Below are positions 48,509 to 57,774 of a DNA stretch of 64,000 bases, in pieces. A model generated the notes under the pieces. It saw nothing but the letters and a program-made list of their open reading frames with translations, searched no databases and was not told the DNA's origin. The first letter of the stretch is position 1; each line of letters starts with the position of its first letter. Source of the DNA: Streptomyces venezuelae ATCC 10712 (GTDB taxonomy: Bacteria; Actinomycetota; Actinomycetes; Streptomycetales; Streptomycetaceae); NCBI RefSeq assembly GCF_008639165.1, contig NZ_CP029197.1, forward strand, positions 1,302,001 through 1,366,000, in the 5' to 3' direction. The translations under genes were made by a program, and so were the position numbers.

Positions 48509-48863
48509 GGATCCTCCTCGGTAGCACCACGCGACCGCCTGGCGGACGGACGCGCATGTCTGTTTCTGTGAGACCAACCGAGCCGGCACATGAAAAACGC
48601 CCCGGACGGGACACAGGCGGGGCTCCACGGAAATACCGGAGCACCGCCGCGGTCAACCGCGGGGCGCACATCGGGCGGCTCCATCGTCCGTACGGAACGA
48701 TGGGCGCCACCTGACCGGTGACCCGCCACCCGTGAGGGTGGTCAGGTGGGAGTACGGAGCCTCCACTTGTGGGCCGGGCACACACGTGTCCGGCCGGTCG
48801 TTACACAAGGTTAGCAGGACCCGGCGGTCTTCGCTAACCGAGGACCGGCATATCGTATGAGGC
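48509..48863 (-). promoter_or_regulatory. Structured infC leader with terminator-like attenuator
   Basis: 355-base divergent region. A -10-like TAACCT (48808-48813, minus) would start transcripts into a leader that can form at least four hairpins: CCACCTGACC/GGTCAGGTGG (48707-48749), CCATCGT/ACGATGG (48681-48703), CCGCGG/CCGCGG (48647-48662) and GCCCCG/CGGGGC (48599-48623). The last is followed, in transcript direction, by GTTTTT, as in an intrinsic terminator, 85 bases before the start codon. This suggests attenuation, perhaps by L20 or IF-3. A TATCGT toward 48864 may serve the other gene. Confidence 0.6.
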
Positions 48864-49250
48864 ATGAGCGAGACGCCCCAGAACGAGTCCCCGGACTCCG
48901 CCGACTCCCCCGAGTCCCCCGACTTCGACGCCATGACCCGTGACATCGCGGAGGTCCCCGCCGTCGAGGTGATCGTGACCGTCGCCGTCAACCTGATGAG
49001 CGCCGCCGCGGTGAAGCTCGGGCTCACCGAGGAGGGCGACAAGTACAAGGACCTCGACGAGGCCCGCAAGCTGGTGCACGCGCTCGCCGGTCTGCTGGAC
49101 GCGGGCGCGACGGAGGTCTCCTCCTTCCACGCCGCCCCCCTGCGGGACGGCCTGAAGTCCCTCCAGCTCGCCTTCCGCGAGGCCTCCCTGATCCCGGACG
49201 AGCCGGGCCAGGGCCCGGGCGAGAAGTACACCGGGCCGGTGTACGGCTAG
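48864..49250 (+). CDS. DUF1844 protein
   Basis: 128 aa. The first 25 residues are Asp/Pro/Ser-rich; the rest is the DUF1844 domain (EVIVTVAVNLMSAAAVKLGL, then EARKLVHALAGLLDAG), about 80 residues, of unknown role and widespread in actinobacteria next to infC. ATG at 48864. It diverges from infC. Confidence 0.9.
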   Translation: MSETPQNESPDSADSPESPDFDAMTRDIAEVPAVEVIVTVAVNLMSAAAVKLGLTEEGDKYKDLDEARKLVHALAGLLDAGATEVSSFHAAPLRDGLKSLQLAFREASLIPDEPGQGPGEKYTGPVYG

Positions 49251-49265
49251 GGCCTTGGGCAGGGA

Positions 49266-49291
49266 GTAGGTAGGTAGGTAAGTAAGTAGGT
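49266..49291. repeat. GTAG/GTAA tetranucleotide microsatellite
   Basis: Six units of (A/G)GTA-type tetranucleotides in a row, between the DUF1844 stop and the SseB-like stop. It is AT-rich for this genome and may vary in copy number. Confidence 0.75.
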
Positions 49292-49304
49292 ACGGGGGGC
49301 GCGC

Positions 49305-50036
49305 CTACTTCTTTACGTAGAAGGGCTCGCCCGGAGGCGTGGCCGAGGCCGGCAGGAGTGCCAGGTCGAGGCCCCGCACCAGGCGGGCCCTCAGTGTTTC
49401 GTCGGCGGCCAGGGCGCGGGCCACCCGCTGGGCCGCCTCCGCCGGGGAGGCGTCACCGGCGAGGACCAGGGCGAGGGTGCCGTCGGCGGCGCCGGGCCCC
49501 AGATGGGCGCGGAGCACGGCCGGCTCGGCGGCGACAGCGGCCCGCACCGCTTCCCGTACGGCCGGGTCGTCGAGCGGGTCGGCGCTGGTACGGCCCTCGG
49601 CGAGGGCGAGCAGGGCCGGACCGGTCAGCTGGTACGGCACCGGGCCCGCGAGGTCGAGGACGACCGTGTCGGCCTTCTCGTGCGCGGCGGCCTGGAGCGC
49701 CTGGTGGAGCGGGACGGCCACGGGGCGGGCCTCGGGGTCCCACAGGGCGAGCGAGGCGATGGAGGTGAAGGCGGGCAGGGCGCGCCGGTCACCGGCCGTG
49801 AGGGTGGGGACCGCCATGTCGCTGGTCTTCTCGCGGCGCAGGCCGTTCTCGTCGGTCTCGACCTCGCCGAGGACGGCGACGACGGGTACGAGCAGCCGGG
49901 CCTCGCGCAGCGCGTCGAGGACCGGGCCGTGGGCGGTTCTGTCCTCCGCCCAGGCCGCGAGGGCCGCGGCGAGCCGTGGGTCGGCGGTGCCGTCGTCGTC
50001 GGAGAAACCGGGGTCCGGGATGTTCTTGAGCGCCAC
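49305..50036 (-). CDS. SseB-family protein
   Basis: 243 aa. The SseB-type domain starts LLVPVVAVLGE and includes VPTLTAGDRRALPAFTSIASLALW, then a helical C-terminus. SseB-like proteins are of uncertain function in actinobacteria. It is 46 bases downstream of the mycosin gene on the same strand. No export signal is visible. Confidence 0.8.
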   Translation of the reverse strand: MALKNIPDPGFSDDDGTADPRLAAALAAWAEDRTAHGPVLDALREARLLVPVVAVLGEVETDENGLRREKTSDMAVPTLTAGDRRALPAFTSIASLALWDPEARPVAVPLHQALQAAAHEKADTVVLDLAGPVPYQLTGPALLALAEGRTSADPLDDPAVREAVRAAVAAEPAVLRAHLGPGAADGTLALVLAGDASPAEAAQRVARALAADETLRARLVRGLDLALLPASATPPGEPFYVKK

Positions 50037-50082
50037 GCACCGAGCCTAACCGCCGCACGGGGGCGCCCGGCGCGCCGGGGCC

Positions 50083-51249
50083 CTAAGGGTTCCGGCCGGC
50101 CCGGCTCAGGACGACGGCGGTCAGGAGCAGCAGGGCGCCGAGGCCGCCGGCGAGCGGGGCGAGCAGGCCGACCGGGTGGCTCTCCTCCGCGGGCGGCACC
50201 GGGCCGGGCCCGAAGTACCGGCCCTGGTACCCGGTGGTGACGTTCTTCGGGTCGCCGCCCTTGATCCGGGCGCCCGCCTCGATCGCGGCGGCCGGGTCGA
50301 CCGTCCCGTACCCCTTGGCGTCGCTGCGGCCGCCCTTCGGGCGGCTCCGGGCGGTGTCGATCAGCAGCCGCTTGACCTGCGCCGGGGTGAGGTCGGGGTG
50401 CGCGGCCCTGACGAGGGCGACCGCCCCGGAGGCGAACGCGGCGGCGGCGCTGGTGCCCCAGCCCTCGTAGTAGCGGCGGTCGGGGTCGGCGATCGCGATG
50501 TCGACGCCGGGGGCGCTGACGGTGGCGTACCAGCGGCGGGTGGAGAAGGAGGCGTGGGTGCCGTAGCGGTCGACGGCGGTGACGGCGATGACGCCGGGGT
50601 AGGCGGCGGGGTACGAGATGTGGTCGCCCTTCTCGCCGCCGTTGCCGGCGGAGGCGACGACGGAGACGCCCTTCGCGAGGGCGTACTGGACGGCGGCGTC
50701 CTCGCCCGCGTCGGGGTGGGCGGACTTGGAGTCGTCGCCGAGGGAGAGGTTGATGACGTCGGCGCCGTGGTCGGCGGCCCAGCGGATGCCGTCGGCGAGG
50801 GCGCTGCCCCGGGTCTTGCGGGCCTTGTCGCGGGAGGTGTCCGTGCCTTCGAGGATGACCCGTACGGGGAGGATCTTCGCGCCGGGCGCGATGCCGAGGA
50901 CGCCGTCGCCGCCGTCCGGGCCGTGGCCGTGCCCGGCGATGATCCCGGCCATGGCGGTGCCGTGCCGGGCCCAGGCGCGGTCGCCCCGGGCGGCCCCGAA
51001 GCCGATGAGGTCGCGGCCGGTGAGGACCGAGCCCTTCAGGTCCGGGTGCTCGGCGTCGACGCCGGTGTCGAGGACGGCGACGGTGATGCCCTCGCCCTTG
51101 GTGGTCCGCCAGGCCTCGGTGGTGTGCAGGGCCTGGAGGCCCCACTGCCGGGCCCGGATGGTGTCGGCGTGGGCGGGCGTGGTGGTGGCGGGCAGCACGG
51201 TGAAGGCGGCGGCGAGCAGGGCGGCCGCGGGGATGCGGAGGCGGGTCAC
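50083..51249 (-). CDS. Mycosin-type subtilisin protease (MycP-like)
   Basis: 388 aa from the GTG at 51249 (GTGA overlap with the upstream gene). A signal peptide (ALLAAAFTVLPATTTPAHA) precedes a subtilase domain with Asp61 (VAVLDTGVD), His96 (RHGTAMAGII) and Ser267 (GWGTSAAAAFASG). A C-terminal transmembrane helix (VGLLAPLAGGLGALLLLTAVVLSRAG) anchors it outside the membrane. MycP enzymes belong to type VII secretion systems, but no EccB/C/D or EsxA gene is nearby. Confidence 0.9.
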   Translation of the reverse strand: MTRLRIPAAALLAAAFTVLPATTTPAHADTIRARQWGLQALHTTEAWRTTKGEGITVAVLDTGVDAEHPDLKGSVLTGRDLIGFGAARGDRAWARHGTAMAGIIAGHGHGPDGGDGVLGIAPGAKILPVRVILEGTDTSRDKARKTRGSALADGIRWAADHGADVINLSLGDDSKSAHPDAGEDAAVQYALAKGVSVVASAGNGGEKGDHISYPAAYPGVIAVTAVDRYGTHASFSTRRWYATVSAPGVDIAIADPDRRYYEGWGTSAAAAFASGAVALVRAAHPDLTPAQVKRLLIDTARSRPKGGRSDAKGYGTVDPAAAIEAGARIKGGDPKNVTTGYQGRYFGPGPVPPAEESHPVGLLAPLAGGLGALLLLTAVVLSRAGRNP

Positions 51250-52829
51250 CGGGCGTCCTTCTCCTTGGCCGGCGGGGCGACGGCCGTGCGCAGCAGCTGT
51301 TCGAAGCGCACCGTGATGTTCCTGGCCTCGTGGCCGAGACCGGACTGGGCGACGGCGTCGGTACGTCCCCGGGCCATGGCGCCGTCGGCGGGCTGCGGGC
51401 GGTCGACGGTCCGGCCGTCGGCGAAACCGGAGACGGCGGTGACGACGACGGGGAGGTCGGCGGGGGCGTTCAGCCACCAGCTGGCCCGCTGCGAGGGGCC
51501 GAAGCGGGCGGCGACGGTGCCGGGGCCGGGGAGGGTCGGCGGGACGTCGGCGCCGAGGCGGGTGGTGAGTCCCTGGCCGAGGGTGCGCTGCGCCGGGGCG
51601 TCGGCGCGGGTGAAGACGAGACCGACGGTGATCACGCTGCTGGCGGTGGCGTCGGTGTACGTGGCGCGCAGGACGCGCTCGCAGCCCAGCGGCCGGAGGG
51701 TGGCGAGCAGGCCCTTGGCCAGGACGGCGGGTGAGCAGGCGGCGTCCGGGGCGACGACGATCCGGGTCCAGGTACGGGCGGAGGCGCCGGGGCCGGCGGC
51801 GGGGCCGGCGAGGCTGCGGGGGAAGAGAGAGTCGACGGGGGCGTTGTGCCAGAGGTCCCTGGCCTTGGCGTACCCGGCGGGTTCGGCGGGCTCTCCGGGT
51901 TCGGCGGCGGCGAGCCACAGTCCGGCGAGTGCCCCACCGATGAGCCCGACGCCGAGTACGGCGCAGACACCCACGGCGACGGCCCGCCCGGCCCGCCGCG
52001 GCCGCACGGGCCGCAGCCGCGTGGTGGTCTCGACGGGAGTTTCGGGGGGCAGGGCTGCCGGGAACGGCGGCGCGAAGGGGTTGGCCACGGGGCCCGACGA
52101 GGCCGGCGACACCCAGGGCTGGGCGGCGGGTTGGGGCGGTCCCGCCACGTGGCCCGCCGAGGCCGGCGGCGCCCAGGGCTGGGCAGCGGGGCGGGGCGGG
52201 GTTGTCGCCGTACGCGGCGGAGAGGCGGGCGGGAGCGGGACCCCGGAGCCGGTCGCGGGGGCGGAGGACCTGGAGGGTGTCGAAGGCGACCCCGGGCCCG
52301 GCCCCGAGGTGGTGGCCGGGGGCAACGCGCGGCCGGCCACCGGGCCGGCGGCCCGAGGCGACGCAGGGGTGGACGACGACGCCGAAGGCGACGTGGGACC
52401 GACCCCCGGGGCGGTGGCCCGAGGCGATGCAGGGGCGGGCGACGGCGCCGAAGGCGACGCGAGACCGAGCCCCGGGGCAGAGGCCCGGGGCGACGCAGGA
52501 CCGGTCCCAGGACCGGACGCCGGGCCGGCCGGCCGGGGCGACCCCGGGCCGGTCGCCGGACTGGTCGCCAGAGGCGACGCCGGGTCCGTCGACCGGGGCG
52601 ACCCCGGGCCGGTCGACCGGGGCGACGCCGGGGCAGACGGACCCGCCGACGGCGGTACAGGGCCGCCGGCCCGGGGCGACCCCGAGGTGGCCGGTCGGGG
52701 CGGTGGGTCCGTCGGGTGGATCGGGCGGAGTCTTGTCGTCGTCTCGGCCGCCGGGGGCTCCGGCGGTGTCGGGGGGAGGAGGGCTTCGGTGATGCGGGAG
52801 GTCGTGCCGGGGCGCTGTTCGCCGGTCAT
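51246..52829 (-). CDS. Pro/Ser-rich single-pass membrane protein, mycosin neighbour
   Basis: 527 aa from ATG 52829, with GGAG about 8 bases before. The first 300 residues are low-complexity Pro/Ala/Gly/Ser (repeats such as GPGSPRSTGPGSP), the cytosolic part. One transmembrane helix (VAVGVCAVLGVGLIGGALAGLWLAA) follows. The extracellular C-terminal 180 residues (ARDLWHNAPVDSLFPRSLAG...GCERVLRATYTDAT) form a compact unknown domain. The 4-base overlap with the mycosin gene suggests that the two act together. Confidence 0.8.
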   Translation of the reverse strand: MTGEQRPGTTSRITEALLPPTPPEPPAAETTTRLRPIHPTDPPPRPATSGSPRAGGPVPPSAGPSAPASPRSTGPGSPRSTDPASPLATSPATGPGSPRPAGPASGPGTGPASPRASAPGLGLASPSAPSPAPASPRATAPGVGPTSPSASSSTPASPRAAGPVAGRALPPATTSGPGPGSPSTPSRSSAPATGSGVPLPPASPPRTATTPPRPAAQPWAPPASAGHVAGPPQPAAQPWVSPASSGPVANPFAPPFPAALPPETPVETTTRLRPVRPRRAGRAVAVGVCAVLGVGLIGGALAGLWLAAAEPGEPAEPAGYAKARDLWHNAPVDSLFPRSLAGPAAGPGASARTWTRIVVAPDAACSPAVLAKGLLATLRPLGCERVLRATYTDATASSVITVGLVFTRADAPAQRTLGQGLTTRLGADVPPTLPGPGTVAARFGPSQRASWWLNAPADLPVVVTAVSGFADGRTVDRPQPADGAMARGRTDAVAQSGLGHEARNITVRFEQLLRTAVAPPAKEKDAR

Positions 52830-52938
52830 CCCCGTCTCCCCGCTCGTGTCGACAATGCCCGTCACTCTACGGGCTGTTCCCCCTGGTACGGGAACCCAGG
52901 GGCTACCCACCCGTAAACCTGTCTGGCAAGCTCGGGCC

Positions 52939-54141
52939 ATGACTCCCCGTGCCGCCGACCGGGCCCGTTACGACCGGGCCACCGCTCATCTCGACGCGCC
53001 CGTGGCGATCGTCGATCTGGAGGCCTTCGACGACAACGCGGCGGATCTCGTGCGCCGGGCCGGCGGCAAGCCGATCCGGGTGGCGAGCAAGTCCGTGCGG
53101 TGCCGGGCGCTGCTGGAGAGGGTGCTGGCCCGGGAGGGCTTCGCGGGGATCATGTCGTTCACGCTCGACGAGTCGCTGTGGCTGGCCCGCGCCGGGTTCG
53201 AGGACGTCCTGCTCGCCTATCCGTCGGCGGACCGCGCCGGGTTCGGTGAGCTGGCGCGCGATCCGAAGCTGGCGGCCGCCGTGACCGTGATGGTCGACGA
53301 CGTGGCGCAGCTCGATCTGATCGACGCCGCCCGCGCGGGCGGGACCGAGGAGGTGCGGGTCTGTCTGGAGCTGGACACGGCGCTGAGTCTGCTCGGCGGC
53401 CGCATCCGGGTGGGGGCCAGGCGTTCGCCGCTGCGGGAGCCCGCGCAGCTGGCGGAGCTGGCCCGTTCGGTGGCGCGGCGTCCCGGGTTCCGGTTGGTCG
53501 GGATCATGGCGTACGAGGGTCATGTCGCGGGTGTCGGTGACGCGGTCGCGGGGCGGCCGCTGCGGTCGCGGGCGATCCGGCTGATGCAGGCGGCGGCCCG
53601 CCGGGAGCTTGCGGAGCGCCGGGCGGCGGTGGTGCGGGCGGTCCGGGCGGTGGCGCCGGACCTGGAGTTCGTGAACGGCGGCGGTACCGGCAGCGTGCAG
53701 CACACGGCCGCCGAGGAGGCGGTGACGGAGATCGCCGCGGGTTCGGGGCTCTTCGTGCCGCGGCTCTTCGACAACTACACGTCGTTCACCGGGCGGCCCG
53801 CCGCGCTGTTCGCGCAGCCGGTGGTGCGGCGGCCGGGTGTCGGGGTGGTGACCGTCCTGGGGGGCGGTTATCCGGCGTCCGGTGCGGCGGGGCCCGACCG
53901 GCTGCCCGTGCCGTATCTGCCGGAGGGGTTGAGGTACGACCCGCAGGAGGGGCCGGGCGAGGTGCAGACCCCGCTGCTCGGCTCGCCCGCCGACGATCTG
54001 CGGATCGGCGACAAGGTGTGGTTCCGGCACGCGAAGGCGGGTGAGCTGTGCGAGCGGTTCGCGAGCCTCCAGTTGGTCGAGGGCGACCGGATCACCGCGA
54101 CGGTTCCGACGTACCGGGGTGAGGGCCAGACCTTCCTCTAG
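52939..54141 (+). CDS. Amino acid deaminase/aldolase, alanine-racemase-like PLP enzyme
   Basis: 400 aa from ATG 52939. The N-terminal barrel follows the D-threonine aldolase/D-serine dehydratase family: VAIVDLEAFDDNAADLVRRAGGKPIRVASKSVRC, with the PLP lysine in VASKS, and VNGGGTGSVQHTAAEEAVTEIAAGSGLFVP. The C-terminal domain has VVTVLGGGYPASG and KVWFRHAKAGELCERF. It would act on D-amino acids or beta-hydroxy amino acids. A huge in-frame reading beginning at 50176 is antisense to the mycosin genes and is a shadow. The start has no ribosome binding site. Confidence 0.85.
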   Translation: MTPRAADRARYDRATAHLDAPVAIVDLEAFDDNAADLVRRAGGKPIRVASKSVRCRALLERVLAREGFAGIMSFTLDESLWLARAGFEDVLLAYPSADRAGFGELARDPKLAAAVTVMVDDVAQLDLIDAARAGGTEEVRVCLELDTALSLLGGRIRVGARRSPLREPAQLAELARSVARRPGFRLVGIMAYEGHVAGVGDAVAGRPLRSRAIRLMQAAARRELAERRAAVVRAVRAVAPDLEFVNGGGTGSVQHTAAEEAVTEIAAGSGLFVPRLFDNYTSFTGRPAALFAQPVVRRPGVGVVTVLGGGYPASGAAGPDRLPVPYLPEGLRYDPQEGPGEVQTPLLGSPADDLRIGDKVWFRHAKAGELCERFASLQLVEGDRITATVPTYRGEGQTFL

Positions 54142-54152
54142 GCCCTCCCCCC

Positions 54153-54189
54153 GGCCGTGCCCGGGCCAACGCCAGGCCGTGCCCGGGCC
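54153..54189. repeat. Two direct copies of a GC-rich 15-mer with a terminator-like hairpin
   Basis: GGCCGTGCCCGGGCC occurs at 54153-54167 and 54175-54189, 22 bases apart. The second copy can form AGGCC/GGCCT followed by TCTT, a modest terminator for the deaminase gene; it lies between converging genes. Confidence 0.4.
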
Positions 54190-54204
54190 TTCTTGCAGCC
54201 CTTG

Positions 54205-55485
<1,281 letters not shown>

Positions 55486-55521
55486 GATCACTCTCCTGTC
55501 GGGGCTGCGGCGGACGCCGAA

Positions 55522-55549
55522 CAGCCGGGCGCCTTGCGACGCCCGGCTG
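55522..55549 (-). terminator. Terminator at the end of the gamma-glutamylation cluster
   Basis: 10-bp perfect stem CAGCCGGGCG/CGCCCGGCTG with an 8-base loop, 40 bases past the SDR stop. A G-rich tract (55552-55577) lies between. Confidence 0.8.
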
Positions 55550-55589
55550 CCGGGTGGGGATGTGGGGGTGTGGGGGGTGTGGCGGCGGT

Positions 55590-56375
55590 CTAGAGCGGGG
55601 TGACGTACGCGCCGGAGATGCCTCCGTCGACCAGGAAGTCGCTGGCGTTGACGAAGGAGGAGTCGTCGCTGGCGAGGAAGGCGACCGCGGCGGCGATCTC
55701 CTCGGCCTCGGCGAAGCGGCCGACGGGGATGTGGACGAGGCGGCGGGCGGCCCGCTCGGGGTCCTTGGCGAACAGTTCCTGGAGGAGCGGGGTGTTGACG
55801 GGCCCGGGGCAGAGGGCGTTGACGCGGATGCCCTCGCGGGCGAACTGGACGCCCAGTTCGCGGGACATGGCGAGGACGCCGCCCTTGGAGGCGGTGTACG
55901 AGATCTGGCTGGTGGCCGCGCCCATGATCGCGACGAAGGAGGCGGTGTTGATGATGGAGCCCTTGCCCTGGCGGCGCATGTACGGCAGGGCGGCCTTGCA
56001 GCACAGGTAGACGGAGGTGAGGTTGACGTCCTGGACGCGCTTCCAGGCCTCCAGGCCGGTCTCCAGGATGGAGTCGTCGTCTGGGGGCGAGATGCCGGCG
56101 TTGTTGAAGGCGATGTCGACGGAGCCGTAGGTGTCGAAGGCGGTCTTGAACAGCGCCTCGACCTGCTCGGGGTCGGTGACGTCGACCTTCACGAAGGTTC
56201 CGCCGACCTCTTCGGCGGCGGCCTTGCCGGCCGTCTCGTCGATGTCGCCGCAGACGACGTGCGCGCCCTCGGAGGCCAGGCGGCGGGCGGTGGCGAGGCC
56301 GATGCCGCTGCCGGCCCCGGTGATGACGGCGGTACGGCCGACCAGGCGGCGGCAGATGATCTCGGTGTCGGTCAT
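55590..56375 (-). CDS. SDR-family dehydrogenase (3-oxoacyl-ACP reductase-like)
   Basis: 261 aa from ATG 56375. The Rossmann signature TGAGSGIGLATARRLASEG, the DIAFNNAGISPP segment and the catalytic Ser/Tyr/Lys pattern (INTASFVAIMGAATSQISYTASKGG) are clear, as is NALCPGPVNTPLL. It oxidises an alcohol or reduces a ketone with NAD(P). It is 5 bases after the aldehyde dehydrogenase gene, so it is likely to act in the same amine pathway. Annotated reductases of this type often have no known substrate. Confidence 0.92.
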   Translation of the reverse strand: MTDTEIICRRLVGRTAVITGAGSGIGLATARRLASEGAHVVCGDIDETAGKAAAEEVGGTFVKVDVTDPEQVEALFKTAFDTYGSVDIAFNNAGISPPDDDSILETGLEAWKRVQDVNLTSVYLCCKAALPYMRRQGKGSIINTASFVAIMGAATSQISYTASKGGVLAMSRELGVQFAREGIRVNALCPGPVNTPLLQELFAKDPERAARRLVHIPVGRFAEAEEIAAAVAFLASDDSSFVNASDFLVDGGISGAYVTPL

Positions 56376-56380
56376 GATGC

Positions 56381-57736
56381 TCAGGCCTCCGTGCTGATGA
56401 AGACGTTCTTGGTTTCGGTGAAGGCGGTCAGGGCGTCGGGGCCGAGTTCGCGGCCGAGGCCGGACTGCTGGTAGCCGCCGAACGGAGTCCAGTAGCGGAC
56501 GCTGGAGTGGGAGTTGACGGAGAGGTTGCCGGCCTTGACGGCACGGGAGGCGCGCAGGGCGCGGCCGACGTCCCGGGTCCAGATGGAGCCGGACAGGCCG
56601 TACTCGGTGGCGTTGGCGAGGCGGATCGCGTCGGCCTCGTCGTCGAAGGGGAGGACGACGGCGACGGGTCCGAAGATCTCCTCGACGGCGCAGGGGGCGT
56701 CCTCGGGCACGTCGGTGAGGACGGTGGGCGGGAACCAGAAGCCGGAGCCCTCGGGGGCTTTGCCGCGGATGCCGGGGAGGTCGTCGGTGACGTAGGAGCG
56801 GACGCGGTCGAGGTGGGCACGGGAGATGAGCGGGCCCATCTGGGTGCGTTCGTCGGCGGGGTCTCCGACGACGATCTCCTCGATGGCGGGGGTGAGCAGC
56901 TCCATGAAGCGGTCGTACGCGCTCCGCTGGACGAGGATGCGGGTGCGGGCGCAGCAGTCCTGGCCGCTGTTGTCGAGGAAGGACATCGGCGCCGCCGCGG
57001 CGGCGGCTTCGATGTCGGCGTCGGCGAAGACGATGTTGGGGCTCTTGCCGCCGAGTTCGAGGGTGACCCGCTTCACCTGGTCGGCGCACTTCGCCATGAT
57101 CGATTTTCCGACCCTGGTGGAGCCGGTGAAGACGATCTTGGCGATGCCGGGGTGTTCGACGAGGGCGTTGCCTGCGACCGGTCCGGTGCCGGGGAGGACC
57201 TGGAAGAGGTCTTCGGGCAGGCCCGCTTCCAGGGCGAGTGCGGCGAGCCGGAGCGCGGTGAGCGGGGTGGTCTCGGCGGGCTTGAGGATCACGGCGTTGC
57301 CGGCGGCGAGGGCTGGCGCGGTGGCCCAGGCGGCGATCGGCATGGGGAAGTTCCAGGGGGCGATGACGCCGACGACCCCGAGCGGTTCGAGGAGGGTGAT
57401 GTCGAGGCCGCCGGCGACCGGGATCTGGCGCCCGTTGAGGCGTTCCACTCCCCCGGCGGCGAAGTCGAGGAGGTCGCGGACGTTGCCGGCCTCCCAGCGG
57501 GCGTTGCCGATGGTGTGGCCGGCCTCCAGGACCTCCAGGCGGGCGAGTTCCTCGGCGTGGTCGTCGACGACGGCGGCGAAGCGGCGGAGCAGTCGGGCGC
57601 GGTCGGCGGGTGCGGCGGCGGCCCAGCCGCGCTGGGCGGCGGCGGCCCGGGTGACGGCGGCGTCCACGTCGGCGGGGGTGGCGGCGGGGACGGTGGCGAC
57701 CGGCTCCTCGGTCGCCGGGTTCAGTACCTGGAGCAA
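56381..57736 (-). CDS. Aldehyde dehydrogenase
   Basis: 451 aa from the TTG at 57736, supported by GAGGA 5-6 bases before it; no ATG or GTG lies near. The active Cys is in NSGQDCCART, the general-base Glu in VTLELGGKSPNIVF, and the NAD loop in APWNFPMPIAAW. GNAVILKPAETTPLTALRL also matches. It probably oxidises the aldehyde formed from a gamma-glutamylated amine. The reading that continues to 59437 is out of frame with the upstream GS gene. It is 38 bases from the GS gene. Confidence 0.93.
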   Translation of the reverse strand: MLQVLNPATEEPVATVPAATPADVDAAVTRAAAAQRGWAAAAPADRARLLRRFAAVVDDHAEELARLEVLEAGHTIGNARWEAGNVRDLLDFAAGGVERLNGRQIPVAGGLDITLLEPLGVVGVIAPWNFPMPIAAWATAPALAAGNAVILKPAETTPLTALRLAALALEAGLPEDLFQVLPGTGPVAGNALVEHPGIAKIVFTGSTRVGKSIMAKCADQVKRVTLELGGKSPNIVFADADIEAAAAAAPMSFLDNSGQDCCARTRILVQRSAYDRFMELLTPAIEEIVVGDPADERTQMGPLISRAHLDRVRSYVTDDLPGIRGKAPEGSGFWFPPTVLTDVPEDAPCAVEEIFGPVAVVLPFDDEADAIRLANATEYGLSGSIWTRDVGRALRASRAVKAGNLSVNSHSSVRYWTPFGGYQQSGLGRELGPDALTAFTETKNVFISTEA

Positions 57737-57760
57737 CTCAGTCCTCTCGGAGGCGTGCGC

Positions 57761-57769
57761 GGGGGGGGG
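57761..57769. repeat. Nine-guanine run
   Basis: Homopolymer of 9 G between the GS stop and the aldehyde dehydrogenase start. It is intergenic, so slippage would change spacing rather than frame. Confidence 0.6.
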
Positions 57770-57774
57770 CGGGA

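Noticed and set aside
48509..48628. Longer IF-3 reading beginning at 48628
   Set aside because: It runs through the terminator-like hairpin and has no family match; the ATC at 48508 has the ribosome binding site.
52340..52640. Repeated GC-rich units as a possible CRISPR-like or mobile repeat
   Set aside because: They lie in frame within the Pro/Ser-rich membrane protein and reflect its low-complexity amino acid sequence.
50176..52938. Plus-strand extension of the deaminase frame back to 50176
   Set aside because: It is antisense to the mycosin and membrane-protein genes; the enzyme domain starts at 52939.
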